A program made the position numbers and the translations under genes. From Alisma plantago-aquatica (Eukaryota; Streptophyta; Magnoliopsida; Alismatales; Alismataceae): a stretch of DNA of 64,000 nt. The stretch lies in NCBI GenBank assembly GCA_963693085.1, contig OY856411.1, positions 72,687,501 to 72,751,500 on the forward strand. Reading direction: 5' to 3'. Shown piece after piece: positions 1 to 12,756 of the stretch; position 1 is the first letter of the stretch, and every line of letters starts with the position of its first letter. A model generated the notes under the pieces. It was not told the origin of the DNA, searched no databases, and saw nothing but the letters and a program-made list of their open reading frames with translations.

Positions 1-2343
1 AACTTGGTGAAATCTCTCTGCAATCGTGGTGGTAGAAATTGTTATTTTGGTGCAACACTAAAGGATATCTTGCGGTGTAGTCAACCCCTCTAAGTATGCA
101 TAAGTCCTTTTTGAAAAGAGAGGAGAGCTTTCCCATGTCATTGCCAACTCCCCCTCATAGTATGATCAAACAATTGTCATGTACTCCAGTAACCCTACTC
201 ACTGGGTTGCAACTGCCATTGGTGACTATTTTGAATGAGTATGGGGTCTGACTTCTAAGAAAATAGTATAAGAACTACATAATCATGCCCCAAACTTGTG
301 ATGTTTATTCATCATGTATAATGGATATAACACAAGAAAACCATCAATATCAAAAAGTGCAAGACAAGAATTATAGTAGAGGCAATATGCAATGTAAGAA
401 AGAACTTCATATTATAAAAGATTGGGGGCAATCCACTATATAGATCTCATGAAAATATCCCCATAGAAAACATTAGTTAAGTAGGGGGAGATAGTACTTT
501 CAGTTCTACGAATCTCATCTATTTTATCAATGTGAATATCTCTAGGACCATCACTCTCATGTATTCCAATGAGATTTCTTTATCTTATCCATGTTTCTTA
601 CTCCCCATTCAACAATTTCTATTAGCATGTTCCACATTCTTGAAGAACTTCTAATGCCGAATATAATCATTTCCCTACAACAAATTCATGAATAGTTTCA
701 TCTAATCGAGTATCTTCTTATTTCTTGTCTATAGAAGTTTCTTCTTTATCAACCTCTTCCTCTACTGTCCATTGACTAGTATCATCTATTTATTCAACCG
801 CCATGGTGTTGGGATTGAGATCTTCATCCATGAAGACTAGTTCTACTTCAGATTTATGGGTATCTATAAAAGACCAAACTAAATGGTAATGAAGTTGCAT
901 ACATCTATAATATAAAGTAGATTAAGTGATGTATTATACCATTAGTGCAAACCTAAACATTTTTTCTTTAAAGTACCTTCATTTATCTACAAGCTCAACA
1001 CAAACTCCTCAATTTTAATAATGATAACTTTGTTCTCTATCAGCAACTATGGCCTTCTCAAATCATCAAGTAAGATCAACCATTAGGGTGCTCATAGAGA
1101 ACACACAATCTGTAAATTTAAGCATGACCTAGATAAACTGATGAAAGACAATGAGACATTGAGAGGCTGTTATGTAAGGCAACGTTGTGCTGCTGGTTTC
1201 TTCTACTAGTGGAAATCTATGGATCAACTAGTGGAAATGCATAGAGCAACTTTGGGTTTTGTGAAGAATAATGAGCTACTAAAACTCATACAACACATGG
1301 CCACCCTTTTCCACTCATTTTTCTATAATAGTCATGCAGAGAGTCATGTGTAGACATTTTGGCGTACAAGAATCCATATACTAAACCCTTTAACTCTAAT
1401 AAATAACATGCTAACCAATCCAGATCAAACTTTGGGTGGTGGTCCATTGTGATATCTATCTCAGATTCCTTCTAACCTTGGAAGCTAACATTTAAGTCCT
1501 AGAAAATGAATAACTTGTAATCTTTAAGAACTGGTGCACCAAGGTCTCTAAAGAAATAAAATATTGTAGGAACAATGACGAACACAAATAAAGTTGATTT
1601 AGAGATGAGGAGCTCTAGGAAATTGTATATTAGAATAAACCTCAGGACCAAGGACACAAGCACTATGATATCAAAATGCACAACAAATCAGAGATCATTC
1701 TAGTTGTCCAACATGGCAGTGGTGATGTTTTAGTCTATAAATTATATGCTTACCTCAATTTGTGGCCTTTATTCTTCTATTTGACACCAAGAGCTTCATA
1801 GAGAAAAGCTTGAGCGTGTTTCAGTTAAGTTCCTTTATTTCCTATTATGTTCTATGCTCTTCTCTTATTGAAATTCACATTCCTTTATTACATGTTGTTT
1901 CAGTCTAATAAAATTGATGTAGACGTTTGCCCTGTATATCTTAGGATAAATGGCCTATTTTGGAATTACTATTCATCCCCTGGGGTCACTCATTATGAAA
2001 AATTTTAAACTACTATGTTCTATTGAAGGGAAATACATTCTACTTCAATGTTGTTTCCTTCCATGTAAATGACATGTTCTGATATTCTTTACAAATAGAT
2101 CTTTGTTCCCCTACTACATGATAATTTCACATGACAATCTAGGTTTATTCATGTCCTAGAGAGACCTAGAACCCAATTTAAATCACCAATCTTTCTATCT
2201 ATCATATATGAAGAAACTTGACTTTCCAAAAACCTCATTTCATGCTTCCTTTTTGTTCACTTACCTTCTTCATTGTGGATGGTGTTCTTGCAAAATAGTT
2301 TATATTGTCTAGTGACATAATTAACAAGGACAATCTGATGCAT
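1..2343. other. Unrecognised AT-rich sequence
   Basis: No reading frame longer than about 60 codons and no family motif that I recognise on either strand. Purine-rich words resembling LTR-retrotransposon polypurine tracts occur (for example GTAGGGGGAGATAG near 483), so this may be decayed retroelement sequence, but I cannot assign it. Confidence 0.5.
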
Positions 2344-3575
2344 AAACCATTGTTGGGTTTTTGATATGCCACATTGATGATGCAAATACTTCAAAAATAC
2401 TTTACTAACATGTACTTCAAGTATTTTAGGTGATCAAGGAACTAATTCAAGATCCAAATACAAAGACCCTACAAATATATAGTATAGGATACTTATAAAT
2501 CAAGTTGTACCATGTATTTATGTATTTGTTTGTACATATGTGTTTTTGTACAACTTGATAGACATGATGTAAGGACAAGTGATGATCCTCCAAAACCTAC
2601 CGAAAATCTTATCCTACACTCACATGAAGACTTTAGGGTTGATATATCTCATATGAGTCACTAATAGGACCTCACATACATTGCAAATATTTGCACGAAG
2701 TCCTTATTTGTAGACAAAAATGTTGACTGAACACACTCAATCTAAGAATCATATAACCAAAAAATAGCTTAGGATATCCTAATTTATGAGTCATTCTCAG
2801 TCGATAATATACTTCTGGGTCAACAATCTCGTGGAGACCAAAAAAAATATTATGGATAGACACTCCTTCTCGATCGATACACTTCTGATCGATTATATAG
2901 TAGACCGAGGAAGGTTCTCAAAACTATTTTGTTAACAGACAAATTAACTGTTGTGACTTGATTAGTGATATTCTAATGGCTACTTAATGTCCTAGAACAC
3001 TCTAGACACTTTCCAAAAGTACCCTAACCACTTGCATACATTTCCTGAGAATAGGATTGGTCTTAGGACACATGGAGACTTGAACCACACATACAATTGC
3101 ATACACATTGATTCACATACTTGAGCACACTACTTGCTATCTTTCTCAAAGAGTTTAGGCCCTACACTTCAAGTTGTCATCCATCTAGATCAAGCCTGAG
3201 CTCTATACTAGCATCCCTCTTCACCAAATACAACCTTGCCTAAACCTTTTGTAGTGTGCATCATCAACACTTGTCTAATAAAGATTAATTGTAAATCTTA
3301 TGAGCTACATTGTATTCTCCAACATACTTCTAGTTTCTAGTACTGATCATGGACTACATCTTGGACTGAAGGTTTTCCAAGAACCTATGAGAAGAAGGAG
3401 TCTTCTCAACTTGGTTCTCTTCTATTGTCCCTTAAAGAAGGGGTGAAGTAACGGTACTATTCTGCACACCTCAATGAAGAGGTGAAGAGGGTGACCTTAC
3501 GCAACCTATCAAACAAGGTGGGAGAGTCTCCTTTTAGCTTATTTATAGTTGATTCAATCCACCAATCAACCAACA
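2344..3575 (+). repeat. Possible decayed copia-type LTR
   Basis: The segment opens TGTTGGG and closes CCAACA. A degenerate primer-binding-like word, TGGTATCCATCTC, lies 12 bp further on at 3588. It contains CGATCGATACACTTCTGATCGAT-like words at about 2868-2895, similar in style to the palindromic clusters in the better defined LTRs of this window. No second LTR copy and no target-site duplication were found, so the call rests on termini and style only. Confidence 0.3.
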
Positions 3576-3600
3576 ATTTCTAGTTATTGGTATCCATCTC

Positions 3601-4918
3601 CTGGACTTAATTAAAAATCTCTAAGGTTTTCTCTTGGGTTTGACCTATAGCTATTATACATAAGATTTTCTTCATGTGAGGGGTGATATTGCACATAGAA
3701 ATAGGGTAAATCCCCTTGAGATAATTTCTTGTGTGGTAAAGTAACACATCAGTGTACCAACAACACTATTAGACCAAGGAAGGATAAATACACTGAAGCA
3801 AAACTAGACATCAGGCTTCAAAAACAAATCTCAAACTTCTAAACTAGGCAAAAAAGGTCTTCATTACTCTTGTTTTTATTTTATAATTTCATTCATAATG
3901 GATTCCTAGTTTCAATGTCACACTTGACATCTATGGATTATCTATCAAATTCGTCCCAAAATTTCTCTTATGACTCTTTCTTAGGAAATTGTTTTTGTTT
4001 TCAATGCAATTACGTATCTGTGACTTCGACGTTCAAGTAAACCAATAAATTTGGTATCTTTATTGGTTTGGGGTGACAATGATTTTACATTGGTTGCACC
4101 GTCTCAATGGTTTACCTATAAGGCACAATGGAATCTTCAAATATTTTAGTTCCCAAGTTATTTACCCTCAACTTTTGGAAACAACCACAAAATATTTAGG
4201 TTCCTTTATTGTTGTTCTGAGATGTTGCTGATAATGAGTCAGAGTTTATATTTTAAGTTGTCCCCTTCCTCTCCAAATAATAATTGATTTTATACAATAT
4301 GTAACCTTCCTTCCTATATATAGTGATGTAGAGAATAGGTATTTAGTTACATGTTCATTTAGTGAATTGTGATCTGAGACAAAGGATATTGACATGAAAA
4401 TGATACAATGCACGTCCTCTTTCCCAACACTTGATAATATCACCCGTGGAAAGATTTGCATGTTTGAAATATATAACTTGTATGGAAAACCCATGCCACA
4501 TAAACTGGATACCTCATTTTAACATCTTTGGAATTTTATTAATTTGCATTTCATATAAATAAACTAACGTACAAACCATTTTCCAAGTTCTTGATGGAAA
4601 GTATTCTTATAATATTGACTACCAACAAATATATTATAATCTTAAATATACTTAAGTGGACAGTTGTATATGTAGTAATTTGTCATTGTACTTTCCTTTA
4701 TAGGATTGTAAATTCATTAGTCTTGGATATCAATGTTGATTTGTGGATTATTAATTTGTCAACCCTTTCTACAAGAAATGACACATTACACATTGAACCT
4801 TGAGTAATTTGTTTTTCATTCCAACATCATCATATTATAAGTAAATTTTATTTTCTTGAAGTTGTCTTTTTGTGGGTACACCTTTCCTATTTATTTTCTA
4901 TATTAAATAACCAATGAT
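3601..4918. other. No recognisable gene
   Basis: AT-rich sequence after the putative LTR. Short frames only, with no gag, pol or transposase motifs. It could be the eroded interior of the element to its left or simply intergenic DNA. Confidence 0.4.
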
Positions 4919-4920
4919 GA

Positions 4921-4955
4921 ATATATATATATATATATAGACACACACACACACA
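4921..4955. repeat. (TA)n-(CA)n microsatellite
   Basis: About 19 bases of alternating AT followed by about 15 bases of AC, ending 24 bp before the host-copia 5' LTR. Confidence 0.9.
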
Positions 4956-4978
4956 AGGCTGATATCTAATATGGATGT

Positions 4979-7449
4979 TGTTGGTATGGAAGCCCAGAGA
5001 GCCTATCATATGATGATTGTAATGGCATATCTTGTAAAATATTTGAATAACAATATATGCAATTTGTTTATTTTGGCTTATTCAATTGCAAGATAATGAT
5101 ATAACATAACAAATGTCCAAAGAATAATTTTACTCGATGACATATATCTTCGAGTTGAGGACCCAAACAATGAGATCCTATGGATGTTAAGAGTATATAT
5201 ACATTCTTGTTATGTCTCTAGTTAGATGTTATTGTGGAAGCCGATAGACAACAATAACACATAAGACTAGAATGTGTGTTGGTTGATGATAGGATATCAT
5301 TAGGCAAGATACATGACATCTAACCAAATGCATAGGTACTCATTAAAGAAGAGTGCACGGGATAGACCCACCTTGAGAGTGATACATGTAGACCATTGAA
5401 TGGTAGTTAGAATCAACTATCATAGTGATATTGATGATTGTCATTCTTTGACCTGAAGTCACTACACTCATCACATGATGTTCAATGTGTTTTGACACCA
5501 TCCCCCATGGTCTTGAATAAGGGTTTCCATATAGGTGGTGCTTGGGGGCATTACGACACATGGGGATGACTATGGGTGATGTTGATGTGATTTGTACTTC
5601 CTACAGGAGCTTGATATCATGTCCACTTGATAAGAGAGATTGAGAAATGAATGAGCATGCTCATGTGAGTCACTATGTGATAACAAGTTCACCTGTATAT
5701 CAGATAGTCACTCTAGTTCTAGGAACATGGATTTATGTAGAAGAGGATGATGATTACATGCCTTAAGTTCAATATGGATATTACAGACAAAGGAACTATA
5801 TGATCATTGTAACCCTGATCACAAATTTTATGCTGAATTTGTTCTCCAACTTTGTGATTACTTGGGTAGCACTAATGTGTCTCTAAATACAACTCAGTGT
5901 TTGTGATGTCATAAATTGGGTATGAACATTCACTGCCAATGTAACTTAGGGCCTATAGGATCACACACATAGGATTACCTAGAATAGGAGTTTACTCATG
6001 TGTATTTTTAACTAGATTAATAAAGTGTTTAGGTATTCAATATAAACAACAAATGACTAAAAATTAGCTTACATGACTGTAAACTGACCAGTTCAAGTAT
6101 TGAACCAATCGATTCAAGTGTCAGGTCAATTTGAACAGCATTGGATGAATCAAAAATTTGAGATGACTGGTTTAGAAGTAAATTGACTGGTTCAAACACT
6201 AAAATGATTGATTTAGGTTATGAACCACCCAGTTCAATAATTAATACAATTTGATCAAGGATTGATGTTGATGTGATGTTGTGCATTATTCAAATATTGT
6301 AAGCTAATGTGATGGAAAATAGTAAAGCAAGTGAATTGACCAGTACAAGTGTTGAACTGATTGTTTCACATGTGAACTGATCGGTTCAACTGTAAACCAA
6401 CTGTTTCATGGTTTGTTGCTTCTAGAAAGTTCATGAGGATCCATCTCTTGGACTCCCAATTGATCTGGAAACCCTAAACATGGACTCCTATAAATAGAAG
6501 GGTAGTAAATTATTTAAGAAATATAATAATAAGTTGATGAATTGTTGTCCTCTCTAGTTGTGGTAATATGTTAAATAGGATTAGGATTTTTTTTATAATT
6601 GCAAAGAAGATTTCTACTCTAGATGAACTGACCAGTTCAGTAGATGAATTGACAGATTGGAGGACCGAGGAGGACATATGACAAGAGGAGTTGACTGATT
6701 GGTTGGTGGACAAACCAATCAACTGGAGGACTCCAAATTTCATTTGAACTAGAGACTAGTCAACCAATCTAAGAGACCAACTAACCAATCAGGGGTCCAA
6801 CTTAATGGTTCAAGAGATGAATGGATCGATCCAAATTGGTTCCATCACATATCTTCATCAAAGATAGGTTGCTACATATGGTGTGGACCTCAGCTGGTAG
6901 TAATTCCACGTGTCTCCAAGGAATTACATTGGTATGGACATAACCATTGCTTGTATATTTCTGATTTCATAATTGTTGTTTGTGGATATATCATTTGATA
7001 TGATATGTACAATAAGTATGTGGTGATTTGATATGTATATGTAGATATAAATAGAAACACCTCAATAAATATTAAGCCTAAGATGCTTTCCATAAGAAAC
7101 ACAAATGGCAATCTTGATTGACTAAGTGTAGGTTACGCCAAAGAATGGTGCACTGTCTAACTCGTGGAAGTGTGATGGTAGATATATAGATCTACCAAAG
7201 CAGGCTACATATTCTATCATGTTGTCTTTTAGGTCATGCTTAGCTAGGTGACCTTAATGATATTAAGGGACAAAAACCATGGATATTGATAGCTACAAGG
7301 AGTTGTGCACACCATCTATCCAAGAGTTGTATTTGTATGCAATTGGCAAAAGATTCCTACCCAAATTTTTAAGTTGTAGTGTGATTTGATGAAATATGGA
7401 TCTTGGCTCACTAGTACATTATACACTACAATCTTTTGAATTGATAGTG
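4979..7449 (+). repeat. Host-copia 5' LTR
   Basis: Begins TGTTGGTATGGAAGCCC and aligns with the 3' LTR from 22996 for more than 1.5 kb. A TATA box (CCTATAAATA, 6487-6496) is preceded by a cluster of self-complementary words. The right edge is placed before a degenerate primer-binding word TGGTATCGATTTG at about 7452; that edge is uncertain because the sequence after about 6570 does not align with the 3' LTR. Confidence 0.7.
6077..6400 (+). promoter_or_regulatory. Palindromic TGAACYGATC word cluster upstream of TATA
   Basis: Roughly ten variants of TGAACCGATC/GATCGGTTCA (for example GAACTGATCGGTTCAA near 6365 and TTGAACCAATCGATTCAA near 6100), in both orientations. They end about 87 bp before the LTR TATA box at 6487. 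A second, looser cluster (CAACCAATC/GATTGGTT) lies at 6620-6850. A regulatory role is inferred from position only. Confidence 0.55.
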
Positions 7450-7574
7450 AATGGTATCGATTTGAACAAAATAGTGGGAGTGATAATTAATTATAGGCCC
7501 AATTAATATCATCAATTTTATAAAATCAAATCATGTGTTTTGAGAAAATGCAAAATTTACTCTTGTAGATATAA

Positions 7575-7751
7575 ATGGAAAACACAGAATCAATGGGATC
7601 AGTCCTTGAGAAGGACAATCTAAATGGGATGGACTTTCATAACTGGTTCAAAACATTGTTGATCATTCTCAATGTCCCTAAAACACCAATGCCAGTGGAA
7701 TCCATATGTGCCTAAGGCTGAAAGGGATGCTTACTTAAAGCATGACATAGT
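7575..7751 (+). pseudogene. Host-copia gag, N-terminal piece
   Basis: The ATG at 7575 opens a frame reading MENTESMGSVLEKDNLNGM and then FHNWFKTLLIILN. The LNGxxFxxWxxxLxIxL pattern is typical of the start of copia gag. The frame meets stops after about 48 codons and is then cut at 7751 by the antisense insertion. Gag homology resumes at 12757, directly after the duplicated ATAGT, which shows that the pieces were once contiguous. Confidence 0.75.
7747..7751. repeat. Target-site duplication ATAGT (left)
   Basis: The five bases ATAGT precede the TG of the left LTR at 7752 and recur immediately after the CA of the right LTR at 12757-12761. Confidence 0.9.
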
Positions 7752-9174
7752 TGTAAAACCACTAGAGGGGGGGTGAATAGGGTTTTAAATTAATTTAACA
7801 ATAATTTAACTCAAACAACCACAAATTAGAAATCAAGAAGGAGACAAAGGGTTTAGAGTTGTTCCAACCTTAGCAAATACTAAGGTTGTCAGTCCACTAC
7901 CCGGTTGCTTACCCAACCGGGATTTTGAAAGTATCAATTTTATTACCTTCACAAGGAATTACAAAAAATACAATACTTTCTTACACCCCTTGAACAGCCT
8001 TCACTTGAAGTAGATGCACCAACCCGAGGTAACCTTCTTGAAGTAACTCCAAGCTCCCCCTTGAAGTAGCCTTCCTCTTTAGAAGTAACCTCCCGTTGCA
8101 CCAGCCTTCTTGAAGTAGCTCAAGGTCCCCTTCTTCACCAAGAAGATCTCCAACCTCTCCAATCCGCAGCCTCCAACCTAGGAGTAGCAAGGAGAGTACA
8201 AACAATAATAGTGAACAAGAAAGGAAAAAGGAATTACAACTTATCCTTTGAAGCACAAGGCTTGATTTGCCTAGATCAAGCGTGTAGATCTCCTAGCCAA
8301 TGTGTATGGAATTGTGATTGCTGTGGATAGGAGATGCTAGCCTATAGGACACGAAATTTGAGCTGAGAGAAGAAGTAGCCAGTTGTCAATATGCTCAATT
8401 GCTCACAAATAGGTTGCTCAAAGTAAGTGTATGCTCAAAGATTGCTCAAGTGTAAAAACAAGTGAGTTTAGGTGTCCTAAGGCATGTCCTATTTATAGGA
8501 ATGTCCTACAAGTGCTTAAGGACGTTCTAGACACTTTTTAGGGGTTTCTAAGTGCTTAAGTAGCCGTTAGGTATAAGTTAGTTGCTTTAACAACGGCTAG
8601 TTAATTAATTCTGCAGTTGCTGTCAGAGTCCATCTCGGTCGAGAAATGGTCGACCTAGACACCTACTCGGTCCAAGTTTTGTCGACCGACAGGCTCTCTG
8701 GATCAAGTGTTTTGCAACGTTTATCTCCAACTGCCAACTACCTTGTTAGCTGTGTCTAACGGCTACTTGGGTCTTTCTCGGTCGAGAAGTTTGTCGACCG
8801 AGAGTGTCTCGGTCGAGGATTTTGTCGACCGAGATAGACCCTGTTTCAATGTTTCAAATAAAGACATTAAGTGTGTGTATGAGTGTGTATATGTGACACT
8901 ATTGAAGGAGATGACCTATCTAAATGTGGTGTTTAGCTAGAGAAGATCTAACGCTTGATTTACATGAAGTCTAAGTACTTGTACATTATATATTTGTACA
9001 AGTTTACAATTGATTACATTTCATGACATTTACAATCATTCAAGCATATAGATTCCCTAGTGCTTTGTCATTCACCTTATTCCTGCAACACTCAAGTAGC
9101 ACGTTAGATCAACAAGAATGAAATGTTTGTCATTATCAAAACAAAGGGATTTACAGATGTCCATTTAGCCAACA
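7752..9174 (-). repeat. 3' LTR (minus orientation) of gag-only element
   Basis: 1423 bp, TGTAAAACCACTAG...GCCAACA in plus orientation. Minus-strand TATA box CTATAAATAG at 8489-8498. A 91-codon open frame at 7981-8256 (minus), with a hydrophobic start and repeated LELLQEG, also occurs in the other LTR, but nothing shows that it is translated. Confidence 0.93.
8634..8836 (-). promoter_or_regulatory. Consecutive CTCGGTCGA hairpins in U3
   Basis: Four successive mini-hairpins of the form CTCGGTCGA, 6-8 bp loop, TCGACCGAG lie 136-347 bp upstream of the minus-strand TATA box. One arm pair carries changes relative to the other LTR copy. The first pair and the last two pairs are separated by about 90 bp of ordinary sequence. 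Confidence 0.7.
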
Positions 9175-9195
9175 ATCTCCCCCTTTTTGAAGATG
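9175..9195 (-). other. Polypurine tract
   Basis: On the minus strand this reads CTTCAAAAAGGGGGAGAT directly abutting the 3' LTR, the expected plus-strand primer of an LTR retrotransposon. Confidence 0.85.
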
Positions 9196-10137
9196 ACAAA
9201 CATTTCCTAAATATAAAATAAGAAAATATAAAACATGTGAGTTTCATACCTGAAGATTGCCTTTGCAAATTTCGTCGCTTGTTTATAAAATGTGTGCTTA
9301 TTATTCCTCATGAATTATGGAACATGAAATCCAATTCTTTAGGGAATATAGAAACTTTCAATGTAAAGCCAAGAGTTTGTTTATGAAACTCATTGATTGA
9401 GTTTTGCATTTATATTTATTTCTCCCCCTTTGTCATTTCAAAAAGATATCCGTTTAAAAACAGATATTATATGAAAAGTATTTCTCCCCCTTAAATAGAT
9501 ATCCCTCTTCAATAGATGGTCAATTTTAATTGGTCTTTTGATCACAATTTTTATATAGAGAATGATATTCAAATAAGTATTGTGCCAAACTTATTTTAGG
9601 TCGACTTTGACTAAGACCATAGCGCCCCTTGGTCAAGCTTGATTCTAACCAAGAGGCAATTTTGAGTGATACTCAATATGAAGATTTTTCTTCATAATTC
9701 TCCTAGAATATTTATATAAGCTTTGTTGTAGGTACATAAATATCAAATTCTATTTCTTCTTGTACCCTTGTTTTCATGTAAGATTATCCAAGAAAATATA
9801 TATCCTTGAAAGCAATATCTCACGTTCTTAATATATATTATCTTATGTGTTGCAAGCCTTAAAGTTCTTTTTCATATCACAAATGAATTATTTTGCTTGC
9901 CAATGTGTCATCAAGGATCCATGCATACAATAATCATTTTTTATCATCTTTATGAGCTGAATAGTGAAAGCATGTCCACGATGAACAACATATAATAATA
10001 ATTTCATAAAATACAGTGATCATTTATACTAGATGTCATAACACATGATGGTCTTCAACTTCTAAGATCAGTCATTAGCAATAAATTGATAGCAATTTGA
10101 TCAATTTGAAAACACATTCAGCAGATTTATCAGAGAC

Positions 10138-10203
10138 TGGATCGGTCGACCATGTCTTCGACCGACTGTATTTCTCGGTCGACAGATTCTCGACCGAGAA
10201 AGG
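10138..10203 (-). repeat. Extra copy of the hairpin word inside the element
   Basis: Two more hairpins with the LTR word: ATCGGTCGA...TCGACCGAC, and a 12-bp stem TTTCTCGGTCGA...TCGACCGAGAAA. They lie between the gag relic and the polypurine tract, outside either LTR. Confidence 0.75.
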
Positions 10204-10373
10204 TTCTGTACTATTTCAGATCTGTTTTCAGTAAGTAAATCAGAATTGTTTTTGTAGATTTAAAGGAATTATATATTAGATGTTTAAATACTTGAATTAA
10301 TTTGTTAAGTTGAGATAGACATATAAATATGAAATTTGGGTCCTTGGTCATATCTCAACTTATTTTTGCTCAT

Positions 10374-11287
10374 TTAGTTTGGGGGTTTTGGGACCCAAAC
10401 TAACTCGACATCCTTTTTCTTGTAAGGACATGAAAAGGAATAATGACCCAGACGCAAGCAGTAATGACAACATATAGAATCAACTTCATATCTCTTTCTA
10501 TGATTTTGTTCTAGGTTGTTCTTGGGTACGTATGTATTTGTACTTTTAGGTACATACATAGATTGACTCTTTGGCGCTTGTGTTCTTCCCTTACTAGGTT
10601 GTTGATAAGATTTTCCTTTAGGCTTGTAACCTAGTCCTCTCCTTCCAATTTGACGATAAGGATCATTTAGGATTTATCAAGAATGCCATTGTTACTTAGA
10701 CTACAAACTTCTTGTTGTAGCTTAGCAATTTCCTCCATCCTTTTCTTGATATCTAGCTTTGCTTGTTCTAGATTAGATGATAATGAATTTCTTTCTTTCA
10801 CGATAGTATCATAATCTAGATGTGAGCACAAGATGGGTTGTTTTTGAAGATCGTTCACTTGAGTTTGCAAATTAATCTTTTCTAAAGAGAGAAGTTTGCA
10901 ATCTGCCTCTATAGATTTTATCTTAATATTATGATCTTCAATGATCTTTTTAAGATCTTCATTTTCAGATGTAATAGCAAGAAGCTTAGCATGTAATTCA
11001 TCATTTGCTTTATTAGATTTCTTTAATTTCTTCTTGCACTCAATATATTTATTATGTGTCTCTTCAAGACTAGCAACTAGCTCATCTTTAGATAAATAAA
11101 AAAGACTTACCTCTTCTTCTTCTTCACTTGTTGTAGCAATAAGACAATCTTTGTGCTCATCTTCCTTCTTTGATCTCCATGGGAAGCTAGATGTTGTGTG
11201 GCTTGTTCCTAAGCACCAATTGCAACATGTTGTAGATTGGTCCAGGTTGCTCCTTTTATTGCGGTTGTAATCACCATCACCCTCCAT
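10374..11287 (-). pseudogene. SIRE-like gag relic (coiled coil plus zinc knuckles)
   Basis: Starts 33 bp inside the primer site. The first frame (11287-10667, 206 codons) has a CCNWCLGTSH zinc-finger-like start, an acidic stretch TSEEEEEVS, then a long heptad-rich coiled coil (about residues 70-195, LEETHNKYIECKKKLKK onward). After a one-frame shift near 10670 the sequence stays open: NDPYRQIGRRGLGYKPKGKS, then a canonical CCHC knuckle (C-x2-C-x4-H-x4-C in CHYCLRLGHYSFSC) and VWVPKPPN before a stop at 10374. This matches the distal half of plant SIRE/Maximus-type gag. The usual N-terminal gag domain and all of pol are absent. One frameshift separates the two parts. Confidence 0.75.
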
Positions 11288-11320
11288 TCTTCAAGACTCG
11301 ATTAGAGCTCCTTGAAGCCT

Positions 11321-11332
11321 GCTCTGATACCA
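11321..11332 (-). other. Primer-binding site, tRNA-iMet
   Basis: Minus strand TGGTATCAGAGC, two bases inside the 5' LTR, matching the 3' end complement of plant initiator tRNA-Met. Confidence 0.92.
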
Positions 11333-11334
11333 AT

Positions 11335-12756
11335 TGTAAAACCACTAGAGGGGGGGTGAATAGGGTTTTAAATTAATTTAACAATAATTTAACTCAAACA
11401 ACCACAAATGAGAAATCAAGAAGGAGACAAAGGGTTTAGAGTGGTTCCAACCTTAGCAAATACTAAGGTTGTCAGTCCACTACCCGGTTGCTTACCCAAC
11501 CGAGATTTTGAAAGTATCAATTTTATTACCTTCACAAGGAATTACACAAAATACAATACTTTCTTACACCCCTTGAACAACCTTCACTTGAAGTAGATGC
11601 ACCAACCCGAGGTAACCTTCTTGAAGTAACTCCAAGCTCCCCCTTGAAGTAGCCTTCCTCTTTAGAAGTAACCTCCCGTTGCACCAGCCTTCTTGAAGTA
11701 GCTCAAGGTCCCCTTCTTCACCAAGAAGATCTCCAACCTCTCCAATCCGCAGCCTCCAACCTAGGAGTAGCAAGGAGAGTACAAACAATAATAGTGAACA
11801 AGAAAGGAAAAAGGAATTACAACTTATCCTTTGAAGCACAAGGCTTGATTTGCCTAGATCAAGCGTGTAGATCTCCTAGCCAATGTGTATGGAATTGTGA
11901 TTGCTGTGGATAGGAGATGCTAGCCTATAGGACACGAATTTGAGCTGAGAGAAGAAGTAGCCAGTTGTCAATATGCTCAATTGCTCACAAACAGGTTGCT
12001 CAAAGTAAGTGTAAGCTCAAAGATTGCTCAAGTGTAAAAACAAGTGAGTTTAGGTGTCCTAAGGCATGTCCTATTTATAGGAATGTCCTACAAGTGCTTA
12101 AGGATGTTCTAGACACTTTTTAGGGGTTTCTAAGTGCTTAACTAGCCGTTAGGTATAAGTTAGTTGTTTTAACAACGGCTAGTTAATTAATTCTACAGTT
12201 GCTGTTAGAGTCCATCTCGGTCGAGAAATGGTCGACCGAGACACCTACTCGATCGAAGTTTTGTCGACCGACAGGCTCTCTGGATCAAGTGTTTTGCAAC
12301 GTTTATCTCCAACTACCAACTACCTTGTTAGCTGTGTCTAACGGCTACTTGGGTCTTTCTCGGTCGAGAAGTTTGTCGACCGAGAGTGTCTCGGTCGAGG
12401 ATTTTGTCGACCGAGATAGACTCTGTTTCAATGTTTCAAATAAAGACATTAAGTGTGTGTATGAGTGTGCATATGTGACACTATTGAAGGAGATGACCTA
12501 TCTAAATGTGGTGTTTAGCTAGAGAAGATCTAACGCTTGATTTACATGAAGTCTAAGTACTTGTACATTATATATTTGTACAAGTTTACAATTGATTACA
12601 TTTCATGACATTTACAATCATTCAAGCATATAGATTCCCTAGTGCTTTGTCATTCACCTTATTCCTGCAACACTCAAGTAGCACGTTAGATCAACAAGAA
12701 TGAAATGTTTGTCATTATCAAAACAAAGGGATTTACAGATGTCCATTTAGCCAACA
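11335..12756 (-). repeat. 5' LTR (minus orientation) of gag-only element
   Basis: 1422 bp partner of 7752-9174. Minus-strand TATA box CTATAAATAG at 12071-12080. The hairpin cluster at 12216-12417 keeps all arms closer to consensus (TCGACCGAGAC here, TCGACCTAGAC in the other copy). Transcription of the element would start here. Confidence 0.93.

Larger units (their letters stand above)
7752..12756 (-). mobile_element. Young non-autonomous gag-only copia-type retrotransposon, antisense
   Basis: 5005 bp, minus strand. Two TG...CA LTRs (7752-9174 and 11335-12756) flank 2160 bp. Next to the right LTR, the minus strand reads the initiator-Met primer site TGGTATCAGAGC (11321-11332). Next to the left LTR it reads a polypurine tract, AAAAAGGGGGAGAT. 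These fix the 5' LTR on the right. Perfect 5-bp TSD. The interior carries only the coiled-coil and zinc-knuckle half of a SIRE-like gag, with no protease, integrase or RT, so mobilisation must have used another element's enzymes. By my reading the LTRs differ at about 18 positions plus one 1-bp indel. Confidence 0.92.

Noticed and set aside
10667..11287. Host coiled-coil gene
   Set aside because: Position 33 bp inside the primer site and between LTRs, plus the downstream CCHC knuckle, identify it as gag.
8634..12417. CRISPR-like array or satellite from the repeated TCGACCGAG words
   Set aside because: Plant context, no spacers of uniform length, and the words sit in the U3 of paired LTRs.
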